From an uncultured Bacilli bacterium (lineage in GTDB: Bacteria > Bacillota_I > Bacilli_A > RF39 > UBA660): a DNA stretch of 13,450 nt. This document shows positions 1 through 7,421 of the stretch, piece by piece. The stretch is taken from NCBI GenBank assembly GCA_934130215.1, contig CAKOXR010000024.1, positions 1 to 13,450 on the forward strand, written 5' to 3'. Under the pieces are notes generated by a model that was given only the letters and a program-made list of their open reading frames with translations, was not told the DNA's origin and did no database searches. Position 1 is the first letter of the stretch, and each line of letters opens with the position of its first letter. The translations under genes and the position numbers were made by a program.

Positions 1-1
1 A

Positions 2-3000
2 AATGAAGGTGCTACTAACTTATATGCTGGTTTAGAAACAGCAAAAACATTACTTTCTAGTGATAAAATAGAAAAAGATGCTAAAAAGTATGTTGTTTTA
101 ATAAGTGATGGTGCTCCTACTAAGTATGGTATGAATGGACAATACGGAAATGGTCGTGCTACTGATTATTATACTATTGATTATTCAGTTACTTCAGCTG
201 ATACTTTAAAAGAAAGCAATGTAGAGATTTTCACAGTTGGTTATGATTTATCAAACGATATTATTTATAGAGGATGGGACTTAGGAAATAATCATCCTTA
301 TAAGAATTCAACTGCTGCTTCAATTTTAAAGTTAATTGCAACAGATGATCAACATTATGTTTCATCAAATCAAGATAATATAGTTGATAAATTAAAAGAT
401 ATTGTATCAAGTACAACTGTTTATTCACCAGCTGCTAAGAATCTAGTTATTGTAGATAATATTGGTAAAGCTTTTTCATCAGAAAGTGATACTGATAATG
501 ATGGAAAAATTACTTTAAAATTAGACAAAACTACTAATGAATGGCAAGAAGTTGGTAAATTTGAAATTCAAATTGATAAGAATTCAACAACTGGTTGGCA
601 TAATACAAATGATAACTTTACTTATACTTGGGATAATTTAGGTGAAGTTAAAGAATCTACTAAAAATCCAGAAGTGTACTGGGTTCAACCAGAATATGCT
701 TATACTATTAAACATATGGAAAAAAATACAGAAAATGTACTAGCTACTGATAATGGTAAAGCAAATTATGGTACATCTATTGAAGTAAAATCAAAAGATA
801 TCAAAGGTTTTACATATGATAGCAAAGATAAAGATTCTATTTTAATTGATGAAGATAACAATATTGCTTATGTATATTATACAAGAAATAATTATGATTA
901 TACAATTAAGCATGTTGAATTAAATAATACTAGTAATGTATTAAAAGAAGAAACTAATACTGCTAATTATAAAGATATAATTGAAGTAAAGGAATTAAGT
1001 TTTACAGGTTATACATTTAATAGTAAATCAAAAAATAGTATTGTAATTGATGAAGAAAATAATAAAGATTATGTATATTATGTTAAAAATAATTATAATT
1101 ATATTATTAAACATGTTGAATTAGGTACTAATAATGTTTTAAAAAATGAAACAGGTTCTGCTAAATTCGAAGAAAATGTTCCTGTTAATGAATTAAATTT
1201 TAAAGGTTTTACTTATGATCATAAAGATAAAGATTCAATTACAATTAGTGAAAAAGAAAATATAGCTTATGTTTATTATAAAAGAAATAATTATAATTAT
1301 ACAATTAAACATGTAGAGTTAGGTAATGAATCAAATATATTAGATGAAGAAACAAAGGAAGCGGCTTATAATTCAACTATTGAAGTTAAATCTAAGAACT
1401 TTACAGGTTATACATATGTTAGAAAATCAAGTGAAACAATAGTAATTGATGAAGAAAATAATATAGCTTATGTTTACTACACAAAAAATAGTTATAATTA
1501 TACTATTAAACATATGGAAACAGGTACAAATACTGTATTAGATACTGAAGGTGGAACTGCAAAATTTGAAGAAACAATAAAAGTTAATTCTAAGAACTTT
1601 ACAGGTTTTACTTACGATTATAAAGATAAAGAATCTATTATAATTAGTGATAAAGAAAATATAGCTTATGTTTATTATAAAAGAAATAACTATAATTACA
1701 CAATTAAACATGTAGAGTTAGGTAATGAATCAAATATTTTAGATGTAGAAACAAAAGAAGCATTATTTGATGCAACTATTAATGTTAATTCTAAAGAATT
1801 TACTGGTTATACATATGTTAGAAAATCAAGTGAAACAATTAAAATAACTGATGGTGAAAATATAGCTTATGTTTATTATAAAAGAAATAACTATAATTAC
1901 ACAATTAAACATGTAGAGTTAGGTAATGAATCAAATATTTTAGATGTAGAAACAAAAGAAGCTTCTTATAATTCAACTATTAATGTTAATTCTAAAGAAT
2001 TTACTGGTTATACATATGTTAAAAAATCAAGTGAAACAATTGAAATAACTGATGGCGAAAATATAGCTTATGTTTACTATAAAAGAAATAACTATAATTA
2101 CACAATTAAACATGTTGAGGAAAATACAGAAAATGTTTTAAAAACTGTAACAGATTCTGCTAATTATGAAGCCGTTATAAATGTTAATGAATTAACATTT
2201 AAAGGATTTACATATGTTAGAAAATCAAGTGAAACAATTGAAATAACTGATGGTGAAAATATAGCTTATGTTTACTATACAAGAAATAACTATAATTACA
2301 CAATTAAACATATGGAAAAAAATACTGAAACACTATTAGGTATTGAAGAAGGAACTGCAGATTTTGAAGATACAATAAAAGTTAATTCTAAAATCTTTAC
2401 AGGCTTTACTTATGATAGTAAAGATAAAGATTCAATTATAATTAGTGATGAAGAAAATATAGCTTATGTTTACTATACAAGAAATAATTATAATTATACA
2501 ATTAAACATGTTGAAAAAGGAAATACAGAAAATGTTTTAAAAACTGAAACAAATTCTGCTAATTATGAAGCTGTTATAAATGTTAAAGAATTAACATTTA
2601 CAGGATTTACTTATGATAGTAAAGATAAAGATACTATCAAAATTAGTGATAAAGAAAATATAGCTTATGTTTACTATACAAGAAATAATTATAATTATAC
2701 AATTAAACATGTTGAAAAAGATACAAATAAATTACTAGCACAAGATACAAATTCTGCAAATTATGAAGAAGTTATAGCTGTAGAACCAAAAGAATTTGAA
2801 GGCTTTACTTATGATAGTAAAGATAAAGATTCTATTATAATCAATGAAAAAGAAAATATAGCTTATGTATATTATACAAGAAATAATTATGAATATATAA
2901 TTAGACACATTGAAAAAAATACAGATAATATATTAGATGTTGAAACAAATTCAGCTAAATATGAAGATATAATAAAAGTAAATGAAAAAGAATTTACAGG

Positions 3001-3922
3001 ATTTACATATGATAGTAAAGATAAAGAAACTATTGTTATAAGCACAGAAAATAATATTGCAAACATTTATTATACAAGAAACTCTTATGAATATAGTATA
3101 GTTCATTTAGAGAAAGATACAAATAATGTATTAGGTATAGAAACAGATACTGCAAATTATGAAGCCGTTATAAATGTAAATGCAAAAGAATTTAAAGGAT
3201 TTACATATGATAGCAAATCAAGTGAAACAATAACAATAAATGAAGATAAAAATGTAGCTTATGTATATTATACAAGAAATAATTATTCATATACAGTTGA
3301 ACATTATTTAGAAACAATAGACGGTAATTTTATATTAAAAGATACTGATAAAATGGATGCTTTATATGAAAGCAAAATAACATATACTGTAAATGAATAT
3401 AAAAATTATAAATATGACGAAAGCAAAACAATTAACCCAGAATATGTAATAGAAGGAAACGAAGTTGTTAAATTATATTATGTATTAGGTGAAAATGAAG
3501 TAATTGTTCACTATGTTGTAAAAGTTGATGATAATTACATACCATTTACAAAAGCAGCATATGATACAAACGGTAATTTATTACCAAACTTTGAAAATGT
3601 TTCATTAACAGATGCTAAATATGTTGGAAAAATTGGAAGTGAATTTAAAACAGAACTAAGATATGTAAAAGAATATGCATTTAACGGAATTTACGAAGGA
3701 AATATTTTAGTTGATACAAACATTCCAAAACTAGAAGGCGAAACAATAACAAGTACAATTGATTTTGAAGTTAAAGAATATACATATGTATATGAATCAC
3801 CAAAAGGTGGAGATATACCAGTTCCACCAGATACTGGAGTAAATCATTTTAACTATTCAAATTATCTTTTACTACTAGTAATTGCTTATCTATTAAAAAA
3901 ATATACAACTACTGAGAACTAG
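2..3922 (+). CDS. Large vWA-domain surface adhesin with MucBP-like repeats and PPDTG sorting signal (5' end outside window)
   Basis: A cell-wall-anchored surface protein whose beginning lies upstream; the frame is open from base 2, so the Met at 131 is internal. The first ~40 visible codons are the second half of a von Willebrand factor A domain: the MIDAS Thr in a GATNL motif (codon 14-16) and the Asp in ISDGAPT (107-109). The DxSxS strand must lie upstream. Next comes a beta-rich linker (about 430-690) resembling the domains that follow vWA in pilus-tip adhesins, then thirteen repeats of ~66 residues (695-3283), each opening YxYTIKHxE and closing AYVYYTRNN, then two diverged repeat-like modules. 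The C terminus has VPPDTG (3821-3838), a hydrophobic stretch and a KK-containing tail: a sortase signal of the (S/P)PxTG type known for some class B sortases. The MucBP assignment is by pattern (repeat size, Gly-(Phe/Tyr)-Thr-Tyr core), not a profile search. Likely role, inferred: adhesion to host glycans or matrix. Confidence 0.88.
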   Translation, partial: NEGATNLYAGLETAKTLLSSDKIEKDAKKYVVLISDGAPTKYGMNGQYGNGRATDYYTIDYSVTSADTLKESNVEIFTVGYDLSNDIIYRGWDLGNNHPYKNSTAASILKLIATDDQHYVSSNQDNIVDKLKDIVSSTTVYSPAAKNLVIVDNIGKAFSSESDTDNDGKITLKLDKTTNEWQEVGKFEIQIDKNSTTGWHNTNDNFTYTWDNLGEVKESTKNPEVYWVQPEYAYTIKHMEKNTENVLATDNGKANYGTSIEVKSKDIKGFTYDSKDKDSILIDEDNNIAYVYYTRNNYDYTIKHVELNNTSNVLKEETNTANYKDIIEVKELSFTGYTFNSKSKNSIVIDEENNKDYVYYVKNNYNYIIKHVELGTNNVLKNETGSAKFEENVPVNELNFKGFTYDHKDKDSITISEKENIAYVYYKRNNYNYTIKHVELGNESNILDEETKEAAYNSTIEVKSKNFTGYTYVRKSSETIVIDEENNIAYVYYTKNSYNYTIKHMETGTNTVLDTEGGTAKFEETIKVNSKNFTGFTYDYKDKESIIISDKENIAYVYYKRNNYNYTIKHVELGNESNILDVETKEALFDATINVNSKEFTGYTYVRKSSETIKITDGENIAYVYYKRNNYNYTIKHVELGNESNILDVETKEASYNSTINVNSKEFTGYTYVKKSSETIEITDGENIAYVYYKRNNYNYTIKHVEENTENVLKTVTDSANYEAVINVNELTFKGFTYVRKSSETIEITDGENIAYVYYTRNNYNYTIKHMEKNTETLLGIEEGTADFEDTIKVNSKIFTGFTYDSKDKDSIIISDEENIAYVYYTRNNYNYTIKHVEKGNTENVLKTETNSANYEAVINVKELTFTGFTYDSKDKDTIKISDKENIAYVYYTRNNYNYTIKHVEKDTNKLLAQDTNSANYEEVIAVEPKEFEGFTYDSKDKDSIIINEKENIAYVYYTRNNYEYIIRHIEKNTDNILDVETNSAKYEDIIKVNEKEFTGFTYDSKDKETIVISTENNIANIYYTRNSYEYSIVHLEKDTNNVLGIETDTANYEAVINVNAKEFKGFTYDSKSSETITINEDKNVAYVYYTRNNYSYTVEHYLETIDGNFILKDTDKMDALYESKITYTVNEYKNYKYDESKTINPEYVIEGNEVVKLYYVLGENEVIVHYVVKVDDNYIPFTKAAYDTNGNLLPNFENVSLTDAKYVGKIGSEFKTELRYVKEYAFNGIYEGNILVDTNIPKLEGETITSTIDFEVKEYTYVYESPKGGDIPVPPDTGVNHFNYSNYLLLLVIAYLLKKYTTTEN
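1655..1761 (+). repeat. Exact 107-base direct repeat, copy 1
   Basis: This stretch spans the junction of surface-protein repeat units 5 and 6 and is identical by eye to 1856-1962, 201 bases (67 codons) downstream. Neighbouring units differ at many synonymous positions, so this identity points to a recent duplication or gene conversion. Confidence 0.85.
1856..1962 (+). repeat. Exact 107-base direct repeat, copy 2
   Basis: Second copy of the 1655-1761 segment, at the junction of repeat units 6 and 7. The copies diverge immediately on both sides (A/T at the left edge, GCA versus GCT codon at the right). Confidence 0.85.
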
Positions 3923-3927
3923 AAAAT

Positions 3928-3951
3928 AAAAGGAATCATTTGATTCCTTTT
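3928..3951 (+). terminator. Hairpin after the surface-protein gene, probably a leaky terminator
   Basis: Ten-base-pair perfect stem (AAAAGGAATC / GATTCCTTTT) with a 4-base loop, six bases after the TAG stop. The 3' arm ends in four T but the tract is then interrupted by ATTAAAA, so termination may be partial. The sortase start is only 17 bases further on and no separate promoter is visible between them, so read-through would supply sortase mRNA. Confidence 0.7.
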
Positions 3952-3968
3952 ATTAAAAAGGGGGATTT

Positions 3969-4664
3969 ATGAAAAAGAAAATATATTTGTTACTTTTAAT
4001 ATTTTTAAGTATATTTCTACTTTTAAATAATTTAAGAAAATATGAACAAGAAGAAAATATAATTATTATAAATAAACCATCATATAAAGAAGAAATTGAA
4101 GAATTAAGAAAACAAAATAATAATGATGATATAATAGGAACAATAGAAATACTAAATACTAATTTAAAAGCTCCAGTATTACAATCTATTGATAATAATT
4201 ATTATTTAAGAAGATTACCAAATAAAAAATATAATATAAATGGATCTATTTTTATGGATTATAGAACTAATATAAATACAAGTAAAAAAATATTAATTTA
4301 TGGACATAATGATAGTTATTTAAAAATGCCATTTGATATATTAGAAGAATATTATGATAAAGATTTTTTTCAAAATCATAAATATTTGTTACTTAAAAGT
4401 TATGAAAACAAATTAAGAAAATATGAAGTATTTTCAGTATTTGTTGAATATAAAGACTTTTCTTATATGAAAGTTAATTATAATGAAAATGAATATATTA
4501 ATCATTTATATTCCCTTAAAAATAAATCATTTCACAAAACAGATATAGAATTAAATAAAAACGATAATATACTGATATTACAAGCATGTAGTACTCATCC
4601 AAATTATTCTAAATATAAAAAGAAATATGTTCTAGTAGTATTTAAAGAAATAAAGGATTTTTAA
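3969..4664 (+). CDS. Class B-like sortase (cysteine transpeptidase)
   Basis: Membrane-bound extracytoplasmic transpeptidase that cleaves a sorting signal and joins the protein to the cell wall. The 231-residue protein has an N-terminal membrane anchor (about residues 4-21), then a sortase domain with the class B pattern: an IIGTIEI strand, NNYYLRR, GSIFMDYR (typical of SrtB), the catalytic His113 in YGHN and the catalytic Cys207 in LQACST. Two departures from the family: the usual TLxTC is LQAC, and the catalytic Arg expected on the strand after Cys is replaced by Lys; there is no Arg between Cys207 and the C terminus (K217-K219, then YVLVV). It directly follows a protein with a PPDTG signal, which is the obvious substrate; class B sortases accepting (S/P)PxTG are known in clostridia. 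The start has an AAAGGGGG ribosome binding site at 3957-3964. Family call is firm, activity is not. Confidence 0.88.
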   Translation: MKKKIYLLLLIFLSIFLLLNNLRKYEQEENIIIINKPSYKEEIEELRKQNNNDDIIGTIEILNTNLKAPVLQSIDNNYYLRRLPNKKYNINGSIFMDYRTNINTSKKILIYGHNDSYLKMPFDILEEYYDKDFFQNHKYLLLKSYENKLRKYEVFSVFVEYKDFSYMKVNYNENEYINHLYSLKNKSFHKTDIELNKNDNILILQACSTHPNYSKYKKKYVLVVFKEIKDF

Positions 4665-4675
4665 TCCTTTTTTTT
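4652..4675 (+). terminator. Intrinsic terminator of the sortase gene
   Basis: Stem AAAGGATT / AATCCTTT with a TTT loop, followed by an uninterrupted T tract to 4675. The TAA stop (4662-4664) lies in the loop and 3' arm, so the terminator begins inside the coding sequence. Confidence 0.85.
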
Positions 4676-4684
4676 CTTTAAATA

Positions 4685-4713
4685 TTGTATAAAAATAAAT
4701 AATATGATACTAT
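4685..4713 (+). promoter_or_regulatory. Possible promoter of the small membrane-protein gene
   Basis: TTGTAT (4685-4690), 17 bases, TACTAT (4708-4713). An overlapping alternative -10 is TATGAT at 4703-4708, with no convincing -35. A promoter is expected here because a strong terminator precedes the gene, but in such AT-rich DNA the exact boxes are uncertain. Confidence 0.4.
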
Positions 4714-4729
4714 AAATTTGGAGGAAACC

Positions 4730-5017
4730 ATGAAAAAAATATGTATAGCAATTATCTTAGTAATTTTAATTATATCAATAGTTTTAATAATAAATAATAT
4801 AAATGAATCAAAACTAAAAAACAAATTAATTGAATACTGTAATACTATTTATACTGAATTAAATGAAGAAGGAGAATTTGAGTTAACTTTAAAAGATATT
4901 GAAACAATATATAATTTTAATATCCAACCATTTAAAAAATATTCTAAAGAAAAAACTAAAGTAACTGCAATAATTAAAGATAATAAATTAACTTGTAAAC
5001 CAAAACTAGAAAAATGA
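4730..5017 (+). CDS. Small membrane-anchored protein of unknown function (95 aa)
   Basis: I do not recognise this protein. It starts at the ATG at 4730, five bases after a consensus GGAGG (4720-4724); an upstream in-frame TTG at 4718 overlaps that ribosome binding site and is an unlikely start. Residues 4-25 form one uninterrupted hydrophobic helix after MKK, which could be a signal anchor or an uncleaved signal peptide. The remaining ~70 residues are charged and predicted to lie outside the membrane, with a helix-like segment around 28-45, then strands, and two cysteines, C37 and C89, that could form a disulfide. The gene stands alone between two terminators, upstream of ftsA. A pilin-like or lipoprotein-like role cannot be shown: there is no lipobox and no clear prepilin site. 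The protein is short but has a good ribosome binding site and its own terminator, so it is likely to be real. Confidence 0.75.
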   Translation: MKKICIAIILVILIISIVLIINNINESKLKNKLIEYCNTIYTELNEEGEFELTLKDIETIYNFNIQPFKKYSKEKTKVTAIIKDNKLTCKPKLEK

Positions 5018-5034
5018 CAAAAAGTCATTTTTTT
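5010..5034 (+). terminator. Intrinsic terminator of the small membrane-protein gene
   Basis: Stem AAAAATGAC / GTCATTTTT with an AAAAA loop and a T tract to 5034. The TGA stop (5015-5017) is part of the 5' arm. This placement is strong evidence that UGA is a stop in this organism. Confidence 0.85.
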
Positions 5035-5064
5035 AAAACATTTTTAATAATTTATAAAAATTAC

Positions 5065-5093
5065 TTCCCATTTTAAAAAATATATTGTATAAT
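5065..5093 (+). promoter_or_regulatory. SigA-type promoter of ftsA-ftsZ
   Basis: TTCCCA (5065-5070), 17 bases, and a perfect TATAAT (5088-5093) preceded directly by TTG. Transcription would start near 5100, only a few bases before the ribosome binding site, giving a leader of about 23 bases. Confidence 0.7.
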
Positions 5094-5122
5094 TATAAAT
5101 AGTAGGAGGAGAGGTTAGGTAT

Positions 5123-6334
5123 ATGAGGCATATTTATACAAGTATAGATCTCGGAAGTGATACAATAAAAGCACTAACATGTGAATTATATAATGGAAAA
5201 CTAAACCTACTAGCTTCCTCTACAGTAAAAAGCACAGGTATAAAAAAAGGAGTTATAATTGACTTCGATCTAGCTTTACAATCAGTAACAAAAGCAATAG
5301 GTGAATTAGAAAATGACCTTGGAATCAGAATAAATAAAGTAATTGTAAATGTTCCTTCATATTTTTCTGATTTTAATGTTGTCCGAGGAAAAATAAGCAT
5401 TGATAAAGTAGTAACAGGACCAGATGTAGTAAAAGTATTACAAACAGCAACCAAAGGTAATATTGAACCAGGAAAAGAAATGTTAACAGTAATACCAATA
5501 GATTTTGCCGTTGATGATGAATCACTACTATTCGATCCTAAAGGAAAAAAAGGAAAAAATCTATTTGTAAGAGCTGTATTAATAACAATGCCTAAAAAAA
5601 ATATTTATTCAGTTATAAATTTATTTGATAAACTAGGAATTGAAGTTGAAGACATATCAATAAACGAAATAGGGGATTTATATGCCTTTAAAAACGAAAA
5701 AATAAACAATACCATTGGTATGGTTGTAAATATAGGTCATAATATAACAACAGTATCACTATTTAATAAAGGAATAATCGTTAAAAATTCCATATTACAA
5801 ATGGGAGGAGCTAATGTAACAAATGATCTATCATACATATTTAAACTAGATTTAAATGAAGCTGAAATGATAAAAGAAAAATTTGCAATCGCAAAATCAC
5901 AATTTGCAAGTGAAAATGATATAATAAGTATAAATAATATAAAATTAAATCAAAAAGAAGTAAGCGAAGTAGTAGAATCAAGACTAGAAGAAATACTAAA
6001 TTTTATTAAAAAAGAAATATATTCTTTGACTGATAAACAATTTTCGTATATAATTATTACAGGAGGTACAGTAAATATTAATTATTTTGATGTTTTACTA
6101 AAACAAGTACTAGGAGGAAGTGCAAACCTTGGAAAAGTTAAATTATTAGGAGCATCAGATAATAGGTACTCATCTGTAATAGGTAATACAGTGTATTACA
6201 TAAATAAGTTAAAATTAAAAGGTGAAAATAGTACAATGATTGATAATGAAAATGAAACAATTTTGTCATCACCTCGTAAAAATACTAATGAAACCATGAT
6301 TAGTAAAGTAATAAATTTCTTTGCTAACGAATAA
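5123..6334 (+). CDS. ftsA: Cell division protein FtsA (actin-like membrane anchor for FtsZ)
   Basis: FtsA is an actin-fold ATPase that polymerises on the inner face of the membrane, tethers FtsZ, and recruits later division proteins. The 403-residue protein shows the phosphate-1 loop D9-L-G-S-D-T (residues 9-14), the FtsA-specific 1C subdomain (about 85-165), a phosphate-2 region VVNIGHNITT (201-210), the adenosine motif ITGGTVN near residue 315, and a C-terminal amphipathic helix (SKVINFFANE) that is the usual membrane-targeting sequence. In phosphate 2 the common Asp or Glu is Asn203 and the glycine run is broken, so ATP handling may be weak; this region varies in FtsA. The start is preceded by a purine-rich leader containing AGGAGG (5104-5109) and GAGG (5111-5114); no earlier in-frame start exists. 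ftsZ follows after 11 bases, so the two are one transcript. No ftsQ, ftsW or mur genes lie upstream in the window. Confidence 0.94.
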   Translation: MRHIYTSIDLGSDTIKALTCELYNGKLNLLASSTVKSTGIKKGVIIDFDLALQSVTKAIGELENDLGIRINKVIVNVPSYFSDFNVVRGKISIDKVVTGPDVVKVLQTATKGNIEPGKEMLTVIPIDFAVDDESLLFDPKGKKGKNLFVRAVLITMPKKNIYSVINLFDKLGIEVEDISINEIGDLYAFKNEKINNTIGMVVNIGHNITTVSLFNKGIIVKNSILQMGGANVTNDLSYIFKLDLNEAEMIKEKFAIAKSQFASENDIISINNIKLNQKEVSEVVESRLEEILNFIKKEIYSLTDKQFSYIIITGGTVNINYFDVLLKQVLGGSANLGKVKLLGASDNRYSSVIGNTVYYINKLKLKGENSTMIDNENETILSSPRKNTNETMISKVINFFANE

Positions 6335-6345
6335 GGAGGAAAAGT

Positions 6346-7380
6346 ATGTTTGGATTAGAAATGGATCAATTAGCAAAAATAAAAGTTATAGGTGTCGGTG
6401 GTGGCGGAAATAATGCTGTTCAAAGAATGATAGAATCAGGATTACAAGGTGTTGATTTTATAGTCGCAAATACCGATAAACAAGTATTAGAAAAATCTAA
6501 AGCAGAAACAAAAATACAATTAGGAATTGAACTAACACATGGATTAGGTGCTGGATCAAAACCTGAAATAGGAAAAGAAGCTGCAGTAGAATCTAAAGAA
6601 GACATTGAGCAAGCACTAAAAGGTGCTGATATGATATTTATAACATGTGGAATGGGTGGAGGAACAGGAACAGGTGCCGCACCAGTAATAGCAGAAATAT
6701 CACAAAATTTAGGAGCATTAACAGTTGGAATAGTAACAAAACCATTCTCATTTGAAGGTAAAAGAAGAATGGAAAATGCTCTAGCAGGTATTGAAGAATT
6801 AAAAAAACATGTTGATACAATAATTGTTGTACCAAATGATAAATTAAGAGATTTGATAGATAAAACAACACCATTATTAGAATCATTTAGAGAAGTTGAT
6901 AATGTACTTAGAACAGGTGTTCAATCAATATCAGACCTAATTGCAGTAGCGGGATTAATAAATCTAGACTTTGCAGATGTTAAAGCAGTAATGGAAAAAA
7001 GAGGAAGTGCTTTAATAGGTATTGGTATTGGAACAGGAGAAAATAGAGCAGTTGAAGCTGCAAAACAAGCAGTATCAAGTCCATTACTTGAAACAAGTAT
7101 AAGTGGAGCAACAGATGCAATTATAAATGTTACCGGAGGAAATAGTTTAACACTATTTGAAGTAGAAGAAGCAGCAGAAGTTGTAAGAACAAGTGCTAAT
7201 ACAGATATAAATACTATATTTGGAGCAATTATAAGTGAAAATCTAAATGACGAAGTAATAGTAACAGTAATAGCAACTGGTTTTGATGAAAAAACAGAAC
7301 CTTTATATAAAAGAGTTGATTTAGATACTAAAGATGATGCAGATGAATTACCACCATTCTTAAGAAGAAGAGGATTCTAA
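6346..7380 (+). CDS. ftsZ: Cell division protein FtsZ (tubulin-like GTPase)
   Basis: FtsZ polymerises with GTP into the ring that sets the division site and guides septal wall synthesis. The 344-residue protein is complete and conventional: GVGGGGNNAV at the N terminus, the tubulin signature GMGGGTGTG (residues 102-110), the T7/synergy loop N206-L-D208-FA-D211 that completes the GTPase site of the next subunit, and the conserved C-terminal peptide ELPPFLRRR that binds FtsA and other partners. The disordered linker before that peptide is very short (about 10-15 residues), shorter than in B. subtilis or E. coli, so tethering to the membrane should be tight. AAGGAGG at 6333-6339 overlaps the ftsA stop and fixes the start. 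The gene ends in a GC-rich hairpin terminator. Confidence 0.97.
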   Translation: MFGLEMDQLAKIKVIGVGGGGNNAVQRMIESGLQGVDFIVANTDKQVLEKSKAETKIQLGIELTHGLGAGSKPEIGKEAAVESKEDIEQALKGADMIFITCGMGGGTGTGAAPVIAEISQNLGALTVGIVTKPFSFEGKRRMENALAGIEELKKHVDTIIVVPNDKLRDLIDKTTPLLESFREVDNVLRTGVQSISDLIAVAGLINLDFADVKAVMEKRGSALIGIGIGTGENRAVEAAKQAVSSPLLETSISGATDAIINVTGGNSLTLFEVEEAAEVVRTSANTDINTIFGAIISENLNDEVIVTVIATGFDEKTEPLYKRVDLDTKDDADELPPFLRRRGF

Positions 7381-7386
7381 ATCAGT

Positions 7387-7407
7387 GGTGCTAAAAGCAC
7401 CTTTTTT
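7387..7407 (+). terminator. Intrinsic terminator after ftsZ
   Basis: GC-rich stem GGTGCT / AGCACC with an AAA loop, followed by six T, seven bases after the ftsZ stop. It is among the most GC-rich stretches in the intergenic DNA. The next gene begins 14 bases after the T tract with no room for a full promoter, so that gene depends on read-through or on a promoter inside ftsZ. Confidence 0.88.
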
Positions 7408-7421
7408 AAAGGGGAAAATAA

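Larger units (their letters stand above)
695..3283 (+). repeat. Thirteen tandem ~66-codon MucBP-like protein repeats
   Basis: Thirteen in-frame units of 65-67 codons (2589 bases in total). Each unit has the order YxYTIKHxE, a variable TxNxLxxET segment, a hydrophobic xIxVxxKxFxGFTY strand, then either a DSKDKDSI or a VRKSSETI version, and AYVYYTRNN. Units 4, 6, 7 and 8 carry the RKSSETI/KKSSETI variant and 13 a hybrid DSKSSETI; most others carry DxKDKDSI. The two variants are interspersed, which suggests shuffling of units within the array. A fourteenth, diverged unit begins at 3284. Confidence 0.9.

Noticed and set aside
131..133. ATG as the start of the large surface protein
   Set aside because: The frame is open back to base 2 and encodes the preceding part of the vWA domain with its MIDAS Thr and Asp, so this Met is internal.
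695..3283. Regular ~200-base periodicity as a CRISPR or satellite array
   Set aside because: The period is a whole number of codons and the units are coding protein repeats with variation at synonymous sites.
4718..4720. TTG as start of the small membrane protein
   Set aside because: It overlaps the GGAGG ribosome binding site that serves the ATG at 4730.
5134..5454. Minus-strand open frame of 106 codons inside ftsA
   Set aside because: It lies wholly within a well-conserved gene on the other strand and has no recognisable domain; an antisense shadow.
6420..6886. Two minus-strand open frames (6420-6605 and 6638-6886) inside ftsZ
   Set aside because: Shadows of the ftsZ codons; composition is biased and repetitive (Leu/Phe runs from the complement of Glu/Lys codons).
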